Assembly (NCBI RefSeq): GCF_003585935.1 | Contig: NZ_NRJG01000052.1 | Location: 1 to 37,305 of the forward strand | Reading direction: 5' to 3' | From: Psittacicella hinzii | Lineage (GTDB): Bacteria > Pseudomonadota > Gammaproteobacteria > Enterobacterales > Psittacicellaceae | DNA length: 37,305 bases | Part shown: piece by piece, positions 8,544-16,948 of the stretch | Numbering within the stretch: the first letter of the stretch is position 1 | Layout of the letters: the number at the start of each line of letters is the position of its first letter | Notes under the pieces: generated by a model | What the model was told of the DNA's origin: nothing | The model's database searches: none | Seen by the model: only the letters and a program-made list of their open reading frames with translations | Position numbers and translations under genes: made by a program

Positions 8544-9413
8544 TTATTGCGGCTTACGCGCTAACATAGTGGCAAATTTTAATTGGATACGATTACCGTG
8601 AATATCGATTTTATGTAAGTGACCTAGGTTTTCGTTGTACTCTAAAAACTCCCAACCTTGGTAGTAGTTTTTCAGTTCTCCCTCACTAAACGTGAATGGG
8701 AAAGGCATTGGACAAGGGTACTCTGGAGTCGACATTGCTGCTACGATTAAGTTATAACCACCTGGATTAGTATGCTCTTGCATATTCTTAATTACTTGCG
8801 GAATAGAATTTGCATTTAAAAACATAAGTACTACAGTCGAGAGAATAAAATCATAATTCTCGCTAATAGCTGCAGTTTCAATATTGTACTCATAGGCGTT
8901 AACGTTTAAGTCTTCAGCTGCGGCTACACGTTGCACAAAGGCAATAGATTCAGCATTATGATCTACCGAAGTTACTTCAAAACCTTTTTTCGCTAAATAG
9001 AGACTATTACGTCCACCGCCACAACCTAAGTCTAAAGTTTTACAAGGAGCAATAATTTTACTTGCAGCAACTACGTCCCCATGAGTTGTACTTAAATTGT
9101 ATTTTTTCGCAAAGTAGTTCTCTGGGGTACAGTAAAACTCTAAGAAACATTCTAAATCATCTGTTAGCGGCTGTACTTTGTGCCATACTTGCGGCTCAAT
9201 AAAAGGCGCTGGATTTGTAGCATCAAATTCATGTTCACTTACTACATCTCCCTCTTCGGTTAAGTAGAAGAATTTGAGTTTACCTTTAAGAATAGTAAGT
9301 TTTGCCCAAGTGCCTTCTTTAGTGTTGTGTTTTTCTTGGAACATTTGTGGAAGGCTACTAGCTGTCCACACTGGCATAGTTTTATATGCCACTAGTTCAT
9401 TAACATTAGTCAT
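8544..9413 (-). CDS. tehB: Tellurite resistance methyltransferase, two-domain TehB
   Basis: SAM-dependent methyltransferase of the tellurite/selenite detoxification family. The N-terminal domain (about 8-100) is the cupin-like domain found in the long TehB of Haemophilus influenzae and absent from E. coli TehB (197 aa). The C-terminal Rossmann methyltransferase domain has motif I LDLGCGGGR at 127-135, an acidic residue after strand 2 (VTSVDHN) and STVVLMFLN. At 289 aa the length and sequence closely resemble the Haemophilus form from memory, including QMFQEKHNTK and FCSPFTF-like segments near the end. In Haemophilus TehB is also linked to haem acquisition. No tehA is adjacent. A 20-bp tandem repeat lies about 170 nt upstream. 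Confidence 0.95.
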   Translation of the reverse strand: MTNVNELVAYKTMPVWTASSLPQMFQEKHNTKEGTWAKLTILKGKLKFFYLTEEGDVVSEHEFDATNPAPFIEPQVWHKVQPLTDDLECFLEFYCTPENYFAKKYNLSTTHGDVVAASKIIAPCKTLDLGCGGGRNSLYLAKKGFEVTSVDHNAESIAFVQRVAAAEDLNVNAYEYNIETAAISENYDFILSTVVLMFLNANSIPQVIKNMQEHTNPGGYNLIVAAMSTPEYPCPMPFPFTFSEGELKNYYQGWEFLEYNENLGHLHKIDIHGNRIQLKFATMLARKPQ

Positions 9414-9581
9414 AAGATAAATCTCCGTGGTTAAGAGTTAAAAAGTATTAATAAAATTAATTATATAGGTAAATGCCTAAATAAAGTAAAATAAAACCAC
9501 ATCTACAATCGGCAAGATGTATTTCAGGATCTTAGGCTCACTGCCTGTCTAAAAAGAATACTCCTGTCAAGATATGATTTT

Positions 9582-9670
9582 GTAATAGAGATCTGATTTT
9601 TGTAATAAAGAAATGAATTTCGTAATAGAATATGATTCTCGTAATAGAAATATAATTCTCGTAAAAATGA
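9582..9670. repeat. Tandem degenerate 20-bp repeat upstream of tehB
   Basis: GTAATA-type units begin at 9582, 9602, 9622, 9641 and 9661 (last one GTAAAA), giving spacing 20, 20, 19, 20. The consensus is roughly GTAATAGARATATGATTYTC. The array sits between the terminator of the next gene and the tehB start (9413). A 20-bp spacing is close to two helical turns. The rest of 9414-9581 has no clear feature. Confidence 0.75.
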
Positions 9671-9672
9671 AC

Positions 9673-9721
9673 AAAATCCCCTATAAGCCTCGAGACTACT
9701 CGCTGCTTAATAGGGGATTTT
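9673..9721 (-). terminator. Terminator of the 9723-10484 gene
   Basis: AAAATCCCCTAT / ATAGGGGATTTT (9673-9684, 9710-9721) with TAAGC/GCTTA-type inner pairing, starting right beside the stop codon. A near copy lies at 11641-11690. Confidence 0.75.
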
Positions 9722-9722
9722 G

Positions 9723-10484
9723 TTATTTGTGTTCTAATTGATCTAAACGTTCTTTTAACGCTTGTTCTTGCATTTCGATTTCGCGAGCAATACTATATTG
9801 GATAAATGCAATTAAAAGCACTGCTACAATAAAGAAAATTGCTCCAGCAATTAAGCCTGCCCAACCATATAGAGATTCTAAGTAACGTAATCCAGGTTGT
9901 TGACTTACTTGTTGATAAAGCTCTTGATGAAGACCCATTTGTAAGCCTAAAAGAATCGCTGCAAACACTACACCTAGAAGCATATAACGCCAGAACTTAG
10001 CACGCGGTGCACGAAAATAACTCGCCTCACCAAATAAAGCTGCTAAGTAACAACCAATGGCTGTACCGGCAAGAATTCCAATAAGGACATAGCTATACAT
10101 AAAGGCTGAACCTAATTCGCTATTTAAGGCTACAATTGTACTACGTTCAGTAAGTGTATAAACTATATATGCTCCTAAACCAGAGCTTATTGCAAACACT
10201 AAAGCAAAAAGAAAACGTGGTTTAGCATGATTACGCTTAAAGTAGCTTACAGTTAAAGCGACAACCAGCGGAATAAAGAAGTACATAAAGCTTAAGAAGA
10301 ATAAGCTAAACATCCCGCTAAATTCTACATTTGCGATCGATAAAAAGAAGAGACGAACACTTTGCCAAGTATAAGGTTGCATTATATGCGACCAAATAAT
10401 CATTCCCCCAGCTCCTAACACAAAAGTTAGGAAAAAAGGATACATAAAATTTAATGGCTTAGCAGGTCTTGCAGTTTTAGTCAT
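9723..10484 (-). CDS. Hypothetical multi-span membrane protein with C-terminal helix
   Basis: Not recognised. About 253 aa with roughly six hydrophobic segments (near 13-30, 55-80, 90-110, 128-150, 165-185, 205-235), so an inner-membrane protein. The C-terminus (about 236-253) is charged, QEQALKERLDQLEHK, and looks like a short coiled coil in the cytosol. The ATG at 10484 (MTKTARP) is preferred over a TTG three codons upstream. The stop abuts a strong terminator. It is the last of three minus-strand membrane protein genes between tehB and ruvC. No transporter signature is visible and no function is proposed. Confidence 0.75.
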   Translation of the reverse strand: MTKTARPAKPLNFMYPFFLTFVLGAGGMIIWSHIMQPYTWQSVRLFFLSIANVEFSGMFSLFFLSFMYFFIPLVVALTVSYFKRNHAKPRFLFALVFAISSGLGAYIVYTLTERSTIVALNSELGSAFMYSYVLIGILAGTAIGCYLAALFGEASYFRAPRAKFWRYMLLGVVFAAILLGLQMGLHQELYQQVSQQPGLRYLESLYGWAGLIAGAIFFIVAVLLIAFIQYSIAREIEMQEQALKERLDQLEHK

Positions 10485-10567
10485 AAAATTCAATTCGGAT
10501 TGTTGTTAATTTGATTGTTTGTGTGCTTAGTAGTATATCAAAGTAAGGGGATTTTTGCAGTGAAGAA

Positions 10568-10591
10568 GACCCCGAGAGTAATCTCGAGGTC
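10568..10591 (-). terminator. Terminator-like hairpin downstream of the 10716 gene
   Basis: GACCCCGAGA / TCTCGAGGTC with one mismatch and a GTAA loop. On the minus strand it is followed by a pyrimidine tract. It lies about 20 nt beyond the stop (10612-10614) of an alternative-frame tail, which is where the intact gene may once have ended. Confidence 0.5.
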
Positions 10592-10611
10592 AAGAAAAAT
10601 TAATTAACTTT

Positions 10612-10728
10612 TTACTGACATTCAGTAGTAGATGATAAACGAATGTTAGATAAATATGCTAAGAACGCAGAGATTTCTACTTCAGAATATTCTTGGTTAT
10701 CTTTGTTTAATCTTTTTAAGATCTCATA
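10612..10728 (-). other. Shifted-frame tail following the 10716 gene
   Basis: Minus-strand open frame, about 38 codons, beginning YEILKRLNKDNQEYSEVE and ending STTECQ before a TAA at 10612-10614. It overlaps the last codons of the 10716 gene in another frame. Its hydrophilic, Glu/Asn-rich make-up suits a cytosolic tail, and a terminator follows at once. It may be the original C-terminus lost by a frameshift near 10729; this is inference. Confidence 0.35.
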
Positions 10729-11321
10729 CCTTTAATGAGCTTAACTACAGCAAACAATACAAAGACATAAACCCAATTCTTAACTAAAACCAATGCATAG
10801 TCTGGATATCCATGAATACGTACAATTGGACTTGCTATACTTACGGCTATTGAATAAATAATTACCCCAAAGGTTAATAAAACAATAGATTTCATGAATT
10901 CATTCGCTTCAAAAGGTGTACTGAGTGCATAATCGTAAGTAAGCATTAAATATGTTAATGCTATACCTAAGATGATAGAAAGAGTTATAAACTTCTCTAA
11001 ATCAAAGTTACCATAAAATTTCATAATCCAAGCGTTAGCAATAGCTAGGGACATTATTACGGTACAAAGGATCAATATAGGATAAGTCCAAGGAGATTCT
11101 CTCTTACGTAATTTAAAAGTGACTAGATACGACACTAAGCATGTCCAGATAAAAGATTCAGCATATGTGTATACAGTTAGTCGATCTACAAATCTTAAAC
11201 TATTAAAGTCATAATTAAATAGATAATAAAACACATGTGACAAATCTTCAAGGTATATAGCACCACCAATAATCGATATCAGAGCCCCCAAAGCCAACAA
11301 CGGTAAAAAATAATTTTGCAT
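10716..11321 (-). CDS. Hypothetical six-span membrane protein, possibly C-terminally truncated
   Basis: Not recognised. 201 aa with about six hydrophobic segments (near 5-24, 52-70, 80-98, 112-130, 145-165, 177-195), so almost certainly in the inner membrane. The ATG at 11321 has AGAG 8-11 nt upstream. The frame ends in KLIKGMRS soon after the last membrane span, and a hydrophilic tail continues in another frame (10612-10728), hinting at a frameshift. Its general build resembles the neighbouring 12071-12865 protein (small aromatic-rich multi-span), but I cannot claim homology. No function is proposed. Confidence 0.7.
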   Translation of the reverse strand: MQNYFLPLLALGALISIIGGAIYLEDLSHVFYYLFNYDFNSLRFVDRLTVYTYAESFIWTCLVSYLVTFKLRKRESPWTYPILILCTVIMSLAIANAWIMKFYGNFDLEKFITLSIILGIALTYLMLTYDYALSTPFEANEFMKSIVLLTFGVIIYSIAVSIASPIVRIHGYPDYALVLVKNWVYVFVLFAVVKLIKGMRS

Positions 11322-11640
11322 AAATCACTCTTGTTAAATTTTAAGTTTTCATTTAATAAATTATCGTAGCTTAAAATTATTTGTTACTGTAGCGGAGACT
11401 TGGGTGAGAACTTGCTATATCTTTACAGCGGTCACTTAAGTACCAGGATATTGAATTTTTAGTTGAGACAAGATATTGCGTTTGCTCTGCTAAGTTATGG
11501 CTACATAACTAGTTTGAGCTACATCTTAATTTTACCATATACGATCTTAGCAACTCAACAACGGATAGATCATTCTCTGGGCTATGTCTGTCTCCTCACT
11601 ATAAGTTAAGTACTATGCAGCTAAGCTAAAGCACATAAGA
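11322..11640. other. Gene-free stretch upstream of the 10716 gene
   Basis: No ORF or RNA gene seen. It lies between the 10716 gene start and the terminator at 11641-11690, so it should hold the promoter of the former; no convincing -35/-10 pair was identified. Confidence 0.35.
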
Positions 11641-11690
11641 AAAATCCCCTTTAAGCTTCGATTTTGCTCGTTGCTTAATAGGGGATTTTT
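11641..11690 (-). terminator. Terminator of the ruvC-membrane protein transcript
   Basis: AAAATCCCCT / AGGGGATTTT at the ends of a 50-nt element with inner TTAAGC/GCTTAA pairing, followed on the minus strand by TTTTTC. It is a near copy of the 9673-9721 terminator including much of the loop. Confidence 0.75.
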
Positions 11691-11803
11691 ACTAATGATT
11701 GCAATTTTATGAAAATATCAATCTATCTTTAACTGTATCTGCGTTACTTCTAAAAAATAGAGTGAGCTGTAATCCAAAACTAGCTTCAACAACTTCAACA
11801 ACC

Positions 11804-12055
11804 TTAATCCTTGGTTGCTTTTTGTAGATTTACCTTAGGAGTTTCTGTTGTTTGTGTGTTAACTGTTGTATCAGTTATATGCTGTTTAGAAGCTTTTGTA
11901 AGATCTACAGCTTTAGTTTGAGCTTTTACTTCTTGTGTAGTTGCTTCTTGTACAGTAGTTACCTCTGGAGCTTTTGCCACTTGAGCATCTGCTACCGGAG
12001 TTTTTGTTTCTGAATCTACAGCAGTTTCTTGTTTTGCTACTGTTGTTTCTTGCAC
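11804..12055 (-). pseudogene. In-frame low-complexity tail cut off from the 12071 gene by a TAG
   Basis: 83 codons rich in Thr, Val, Ala, Lys, Gln and Glu with repeated motifs (VQETT, VQEATT, VAKQE). It is in the same frame as the membrane protein gene immediately upstream: after its TAG come RETVAV and then this segment without any further stop until the TAA at 11804. The composition continues that of the upstream C-terminal tail (EEQSQTVVASAEKAA). The apparent GTG start is simply an internal valine codon and has no ribosome binding site. The best reading is the distal part of a roughly 353-residue protein, separated by a single CAG-to-TAG change, or reached by amber read-through. Confidence 0.55.
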
Positions 12056-12070
12056 TGCAACAGTTTCTCG

Positions 12071-12865
12071 CTATGCAGCTTTCTCAGCACTAGCAACTAC
12101 AGTTTGACTTTGCTCTTCTAAGTTACTACTTGTATTGTCAGCCTTACTTGAGTCATTCTCATCGCTCTCAACAACTTCATTCGTTGCGTTAGTTTGAGCT
12201 AGATCTTCTTTAGGTTTACCATACTTAGATTTCTCAAAGCGAGCACCTAAAAGCTTAATGTACAGAGTAGTCACTAAAGTAGCTACTACTTGTAGTATTG
12301 CTCCTAAAGCAAGGAACATTACAATTCCTAATAAAGGATAAGAATCCATCATTAGCGCTACAACTGCATTACCTTGGAAAGCAAACATTACTGCACTACA
12401 TACAACAGTTAAGAAAGTAATGTTGCGCCATTCACTAAATTTAGTGTCAGACGAAGGTTGACTTAAATATGCTCCAGCATTAATTAACACTAAGACTAAA
12501 GCATTAATCAAACTTAAATATGGGATATCCCATAATTGTTTTAAGTTATGTCCGTAAAGGATAAAGTTATTGTATAACCAACTAAAAATACATGCCCAAA
12601 CAAAAAACACTACTAGTTGTAATGGTTTAAACGACTTACCTTTCCAGAGCACAAAGCTCACAAAAGTCGCTACCATTGAAAGGACATAAGTTGTGGCATA
12701 CATGAAAAAGTAATCTTTACCCAGACGCCAATATCCTTGTTCACCCACGGTATAACCTAAAGAGTAATACCACATCTTGGCATTAATCTTAGGACTACCT
12801 AAGTAGAAAAACAGGACACAAGCAGCCACGGTTAATAAAAAATATAAATAAAAGCGATATGACAT
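12071..12865 (-). CDS. Hypothetical membrane protein with acidic low-complexity tail
   Basis: Not recognised. 264 aa with about six hydrophobic segments in residues 5-205 and a hydrophilic C-terminal tail (about 210-264) rich in Glu, Asn, Ser, Thr and Ala. It follows ruvC by only 8 nt on the same strand, so the two are probably co-transcribed; ruvA and ruvB, the common partners at this position, are absent. The ATG at 12865 lies close to the ruvC stop. The frame ends in a TAG, but the same frame continues for another 89 codons of matching composition to 11804 (see that entry). No functional motif is visible. Confidence 0.75.
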   Translation of the reverse strand: MSYRFYLYFLLTVAACVLFFYLGSPKINAKMWYYSLGYTVGEQGYWRLGKDYFFMYATTYVLSMVATFVSFVLWKGKSFKPLQLVVFFVWACIFSWLYNNFILYGHNLKQLWDIPYLSLINALVLVLINAGAYLSQPSSDTKFSEWRNITFLTVVCSAVMFAFQGNAVVALMMDSYPLLGIVMFLALGAILQVVATLVTTLYIKLLGARFEKSKYGKPKEDLAQTNATNEVVESDENDSSKADNTSSNLEEQSQTVVASAEKAA

Positions 12866-12873
12866 ATAGGGCT

Positions 12874-13794
12874 CTAATTTCGGTTTTTTGCTTCTAGCAG
12901 TTTTTTTATCTTTGCTTCTAGTTTAGCGCGATTTGAATCTTTACCGGATTTTAATTGCATCCGTCCATCACGAATATGAATGTTGGCTAATTCAACTTGC
13001 TCTTTTACTGGGTTAGTTACTTTAGTGGATTGACCAGCATCTACATTTAGTGCTGAAGCGGCATGACTAGCCTCTGCATTTGGTGCTGAAGCGGTAAAAC
13101 TAGCTAACTTACGTTTAGGCATTAATCCAGCTTTACTTAGTTCGGCTTTGGCTAAAGTCGATTTGCCTAGTTCAGCTTTAACTAACTCTTCTTTAAAAAG
13201 TTGCGTAGTTTTAGATGAAAAACTATGAGCTAGAGTTTCGCGATTTAAGGAGTTATCAATAATCCGTCTTTGGGTTGCCGCATCAAATAAACCTAAACGC
13301 TCTTGTTGCTTATGAATCATCATTCGCGTATTGTGTGTATTAGCATGAGCAATGGCTAAAGCTAAAGCATCGGAAGCATCGAGTTTAGGCTTTTGCGTCA
13401 GTTTTAAAATGCGACATACCATCTTATTTACGACTTCTTTACCAGCCCCACCTGAACCTGTAACAAACTTTTTCGCTTGCCGCGCACTTAACTCAAAAAT
13501 AGTTGCACCAGCTAATGAGGCTGCTAAGATGGCAATGCCTCGCGCCATGCCAAGTTTGATGGCTGATTGTGGGTTCTCGGCAATAAATACTTGCTCGATC
13601 ACCATATGCTCGGGTTGGTAGGTTGCAATTACTTCTTGCAATTGCGTGTAAATAAGTGGTAAACGCGCATTAATATCCGAACCTTTAACGCTAATTACCC
13701 CAGAAGTAATATATTCGATTTTTGAGCCTTCTTTACGAATAATGCCATATCCCGTATTTATTGAGCCGGGATCAAGACCTATAATTATCGTCAT
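12874..13794 (-). CDS. ruvC: Holliday junction resolvase RuvC with long C-terminal tail
   Basis: Endonuclease that cuts four-way junctions at the end of homologous recombination, normally with RuvAB. The catalytic core (about 1-165) is complete: D8 in GLDPGS, E67 in VIEQVF, and D139 and D142 in LDASDALALAIAH. E. coli RuvC is 173 aa; this one is 306 aa. The extra C-terminal 135 residues are basic and low in complexity, with internal repeats (KAELGKS / KAELSKA; ASAPNAEASHA / ASALNVDAG) that reflect a duplicated stretch of about 33 nt near 13040-13105. A Lys-rich tail could add non-specific DNA binding; that is inference. The order aspS-yebC-ruvC is common in gammaproteobacteria. A hairpin separates it from yebC. 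It ends in TAG. Confidence 0.95.
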   Translation of the reverse strand: MTIIIGLDPGSINTGYGIIRKEGSKIEYITSGVISVKGSDINARLPLIYTQLQEVIATYQPEHMVIEQVFIAENPQSAIKLGMARGIAILAASLAGATIFELSARQAKKFVTGSGGAGKEVVNKMVCRILKLTQKPKLDASDALALAIAHANTHNTRMMIHKQQERLGLFDAATQRRIIDNSLNRETLAHSFSSKTTQLFKEELVKAELGKSTLAKAELSKAGLMPKRKLASFTASAPNAEASHAASALNVDAGQSTKVTNPVKEQVELANIHIRDGRMQLKSGKDSNRAKLEAKIKKLLEAKNRN

Positions 13795-13824
13795 AGAAAT
13801 ACTCTATTCACTTAAATAGTACGA

Positions 13825-13860
13825 AATAACCCCTGCAACTATCATGTTGTAGGGGTTATT
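13825..13860 (-). terminator. Hairpin between yebC and ruvC
   Basis: AATAACCCCTGCAAC / GTTGTAGGGGTTATT (13825-13839, 13846-13860), 15 pairs with one G-U, then a short T-rich tract on the minus strand. It likely terminates or attenuates before ruvC, whose start is 31 nt away. Confidence 0.65.
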
Positions 13861-13892
13861 ATTAACTACATGAAATATGTAGTTGCACTTTC

Positions 13893-14639
13893 TTACATGT
13901 CTAGTTGTGCAGCAATATCGTCAGAGATTTCACCATTGTGGAAAACTTCTTGTACATCATCTAGATCTTCTAAATGATCGATCATTTTCACAAAAGTTGC
14001 CGCAGCGTCTAAATCTAAGTTTACTTTAGTTGAAGGAATTTGCGCAATTTCCGCTTGTGCTGGTTTTAAACCTGCAGCTTCTAAAGCATCACGCACTTCG
14101 TTAAAGCCTTCCCATGCACAGTAAACTTCTACTGTACCATCACCGTAATCGATAATGTCTTCAGCACCAGCTTCTAGTGCCGCGTCCATTACCGCTTCTT
14201 CGTTTGTCTCTTCAAAAGTGAACACACCACGTTTAGTGAAAAGGTAAGACACAGAACCATCTGTACCTAAGTTACCACCTAAACGCGTAAAAGCATGACG
14301 CACTTCTGATACTGTACGATTACGGTTATCAGTTAAACATTCAACCATGATTGCTGTGCCGCCTGGACCATAGCCTTCATAGATAATTGTTTCCATGTTC
14401 GAACCTTCACCGCCACCAGTACCACGCTCGATAGCACGGTTAATGGTATCACGGGTCATGTTGTTCGATAAAGCTTTATCAACTGCTGTACGTAAACGTG
14501 GGTTTGAACCTACATCACCGCCACCTAATTTTGCAGCTACGGTAATTTCACGAATGATTTTGGTAAAGATTTTACCTCTTTTAGCATCTTGGGCTGCTTT
14601 TTTATGCTTAATATTAGCCCACTTACTATGACCTGCCAT
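13893..14639 (-). CDS. yebC: YebC/PmpR-family protein
   Basis: Member of the widely conserved YebC family, cytosolic proteins described as transcriptional regulators and, for some members, as factors that help ribosomes through difficult sequences such as proline runs. The N-terminus [26 protein letters not shown] signature is intact (positions 1-22), with [27 protein letters not shown] and the acidic C-terminal segment. At 248 aa it has the standard length. It lies between aspS and ruvC, its usual place in gammaproteobacteria. A 14-bp hairpin precedes it and another follows it, so it may have its own transcript. Confidence 0.96.
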   Translation of the reverse strand: MAGHSKWANIKHKKAAQDAKRGKIFTKIIREITVAAKLGGGDVGSNPRLRTAVDKALSNNMTRDTINRAIERGTGGGEGSNMETIIYEGYGPGGTAIMVECLTDNRNRTVSEVRHAFTRLGGNLGTDGSVSYLFTKRGVFTFEETNEEAVMDAALEAGAEDIIDYGDGTVEVYCAWEGFNEVRDALEAAGLKPAQAEIAQIPSTKVNLDLDAAATFVKMIDHLEDLDDVQEVFHNGEISDDIAAQLDM

Positions 14640-14680
14640 TTTCTCAACCTTATATTGGGAGTTAAAAATGAAATATGAGA

Positions 14681-14713
14681 GCTAAGCAAGTTAAACCAGT
14701 TAACTTGCTTAGC
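14681..14713. other. Long intercistronic hairpin between aspS and yebC
   Basis: GCTAAGCAAGTTAA / TTAACTTGCTTAGC (14681-14694, 14700-14713), 14 perfect pairs and a 5-nt loop. There is no T-run on either strand, so it is not a standard terminator. The rest of the 194-nt gap repeats the word AATTAAGT three times (14753, 14776, 14806). Confidence 0.55.
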
Positions 14714-14833
14714 GACAATAAATAGTTAAATCTAGCTAGTTCTGTAATAGCTAATTAAGTAGTTAATTACTCACTAATTAAGTACTATCTAGCTAAGTAC
14801 GATCAAATTAAGTGCTAGCTCGATTAAGGTTTA

Positions 14834-16612
14834 CTATTTATCGCGATGTACTTTATATTTTGGTACTACGTCGATTGCAACTTCTTCAAGGGCTTTATCT
14901 GCAGCATAAGAAGGAGAATCTGTCATTAAACATTGTGCTTGGTTGTTTTTCGGGAAAGCAACTACGTCACGAATGTTTTCTGTACCAGTTAATAACATTG
15001 CAATACGGTCAAAACCGAACGCACAACCTGCGTGAGGTGGTGCACCATATTTGAACGCATCTAATAAGTAACCGAATTTGTCACGTTGTTCGTCGTGATC
15101 AATACCGATTAATTCAAAGATTTTAGCTTGTAAATCTTGTTTGTAAATACGTACTGAACCTGATGTACATTCAAAACCGTTAATCACCATATCACATGCA
15201 TCCGCACGGATATCTAATACTGGAGTATTCTCTAAATACTCAACTGTACCTTCTAATGGTGAAGTGAATGGGTGGTGCGCAGCAATTAAAGCACCAGACT
15301 CTTCATCGATTTCGTACATTGGGAAGTTAACAACCCATAGAGGTGCAAATGAGTTGAAGTCTACTAGACCTTCATCACGACCTAAACGGATACGTAATGC
15401 ACCTGCAGCTTTAGTTGCTAAATCTTTTTTGTCAGCAATTACGAAGACAATGTCATCATTTGCTAGTTCTAAAGTAGCATCTAATTGCGCAAAGATTTCT
15501 GGAGTAATGAATTTAGCAATTGAACCTTTAACGTTTGCACTTGCTTTATCTACTACGCTAAAGTGCGCTAGACCACCTAAACCTAATGAGTTCATTTGTT
15601 TCGTGTACTCATCAATACGTTTACGGCTGATATTTGCACTTGCACCAGGAACTTTAATTGCAATTACACGAGATTTAGCGTCGTTAGCAGATACACGTAA
15701 GAATTCTAATTCTACTTGCGCAAACGCAGCATTTACGTCTTTTAATAATAATGGGTTACGTAAGTCTGGTTTATCAGAACCATAATCACGCATTGCATCG
15801 TCATAACTCATCATTGGGAATTTTGGTAGATCATAATTTAAGATCTCTTTCCATAAACGACGAGCTAGACCTTCAGCAATATCACGTACTTGTTGACCGT
15901 CTAAGAATGAAGTTTCTAAGTCGATTTGTGTAAACTCTGGTTGACGGTCTGCACGTAAGTCTTCATCACGGAAACATTTAACAATTTGGAAGTAGCGGTC
16001 AAAACCACTTGCCATTAATAATTGTTTATAGATTTGTGGACTTTGTGGTAGAGCGTAGAACTTACCTTTGTTCACACGTGAAGGTACTAAGTAGTCACGT
16101 GCACCTTCTGGAGTTGCTTTACATAAGAACGGAGTTTCAATTTCTAAGAAACCGTTTTCTACTAAGTAAGCACGTGTAACTTGCATTGCTTTGTGGCGTA
16201 CCATAAAGCGGCGTTGTACGTCTGGACGACGTAAATCTAAGTAACGATATTTTAGACGTAATTCTTCTGGTACATCTGTATTGTAGTCTAGAGGCATTAC
16301 ATCAGCTTCAGAGTACACTTCTACTTCTAAAGCTTCAATTTCGATTTCCCCAGTTTTCATCTCTGGGTTCACTTGTCCTTCTGGACGAGCGATTACTTTA
16401 CCTACAACTTTAATACAAGATTCTGGATGTAATCTTGATACGCGATCGAAGAACTCGGCTTCTGGTTTAATAAACACTTGCACGATACCTTCACGGTCAC
16501 GTAGACTTAAGAAGCACATCCCACCTAAGTTACGATTACGATCAATCCAGCCATTTACCGTTACTACTTGACCTTCATAAGCTTTAGTAACATTACCACA
16601 ATATAAGCGCAT
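14834..16612 (-). CDS. aspS: Aspartyl-tRNA synthetase
   Basis: Class II aminoacyl-tRNA synthetase that charges tRNA-Asp in the cytosol. The N-terminal OB-fold anticodon-binding domain (about 1-110; VNGWIDRNRNLGGMCF) leads into the class II core with motif 2 (FRDEDLRADRQPEFTQID) and motif 3 (AFGFDRIAML) close to the end; the bacterial GAD insert lies between. At 592 aa it matches E. coli AspS (590). The ATG is preceded by AAGG about 13 nt upstream. It is first in aspS-yebC-ruvC and divergent from cmoA. It ends in TAG. Confidence 0.98.
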   Translation of the reverse strand: MRLYCGNVTKAYEGQVVTVNGWIDRNRNLGGMCFLSLRDREGIVQVFIKPEAEFFDRVSRLHPESCIKVVGKVIARPEGQVNPEMKTGEIEIEALEVEVYSEADVMPLDYNTDVPEELRLKYRYLDLRRPDVQRRFMVRHKAMQVTRAYLVENGFLEIETPFLCKATPEGARDYLVPSRVNKGKFYALPQSPQIYKQLLMASGFDRYFQIVKCFRDEDLRADRQPEFTQIDLETSFLDGQQVRDIAEGLARRLWKEILNYDLPKFPMMSYDDAMRDYGSDKPDLRNPLLLKDVNAAFAQVELEFLRVSANDAKSRVIAIKVPGASANISRKRIDEYTKQMNSLGLGGLAHFSVVDKASANVKGSIAKFITPEIFAQLDATLELANDDIVFVIADKKDLATKAAGALRIRLGRDEGLVDFNSFAPLWVVNFPMYEIDEESGALIAAHHPFTSPLEGTVEYLENTPVLDIRADACDMVINGFECTSGSVRIYKQDLQAKIFELIGIDHDEQRDKFGYLLDAFKYGAPPHAGCAFGFDRIAMLLTGTENIRDVVAFPKNNQAQCLMTDSPSYAADKALEEVAIDVVPKYKVHRDK

Positions 16613-16882
16613 GCTGTTATACCTTTTTTAATAACATTAAACTAATAATATTAAACAGAAAAAATTGGAATTTTAGACTGTAAATTTTGCTAAAAACACC
16701 GCCTTAAATTATATCATAAATAGCTAACGCAATTTTAAGCACAACTCGAGGTTGTTCTAGGTTATTCCTCTTAACTTAAAATCTAATTCCTACTCATCAA
16801 AAAGCATTGAGCTGTACCCCAAAAATTATACAAACTAACAAACTTGCAATTTGTTTCGCATAAGTTTAGCTGATTATGCCTG
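16613..16882. other. Divergent spacer between aspS and cmoA
   Basis: No ORF. It should carry the aspS promoter on the minus strand, not clearly resolved. It contains one copy of the dispersed word TGAGCTGTACC (16808-16818) followed by CCAAAA. Confidence 0.4.
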
Positions 16883-16925
16883 TGCTATAATAGTGGGTCG
16901 TATTTGCAAGAGTGACAAATACCCC
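16883..16925 (+). promoter_or_regulatory. cmoA promoter (extended -10) and 5' hairpin
   Basis: TGC TATAAT at 16883-16891 with no good -35, as expected of extended -10 promoters. The predicted transcript begins with GGG (16895-16897) plus GTATTTG / CAAATAC (16900-16906, 16916-16922) closed by GGG / CCC, a stable 5' hairpin that could protect the mRNA. Confidence 0.65.
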
Positions 16926-16948
16926 TGATTAATCGTTAAAAATTTCTT

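Noticed and set aside
9582..9670. CRISPR array
   Set aside because: Units are directly adjacent without spacers and degenerate; the same holds for the 15-bp and 38-bp arrays.
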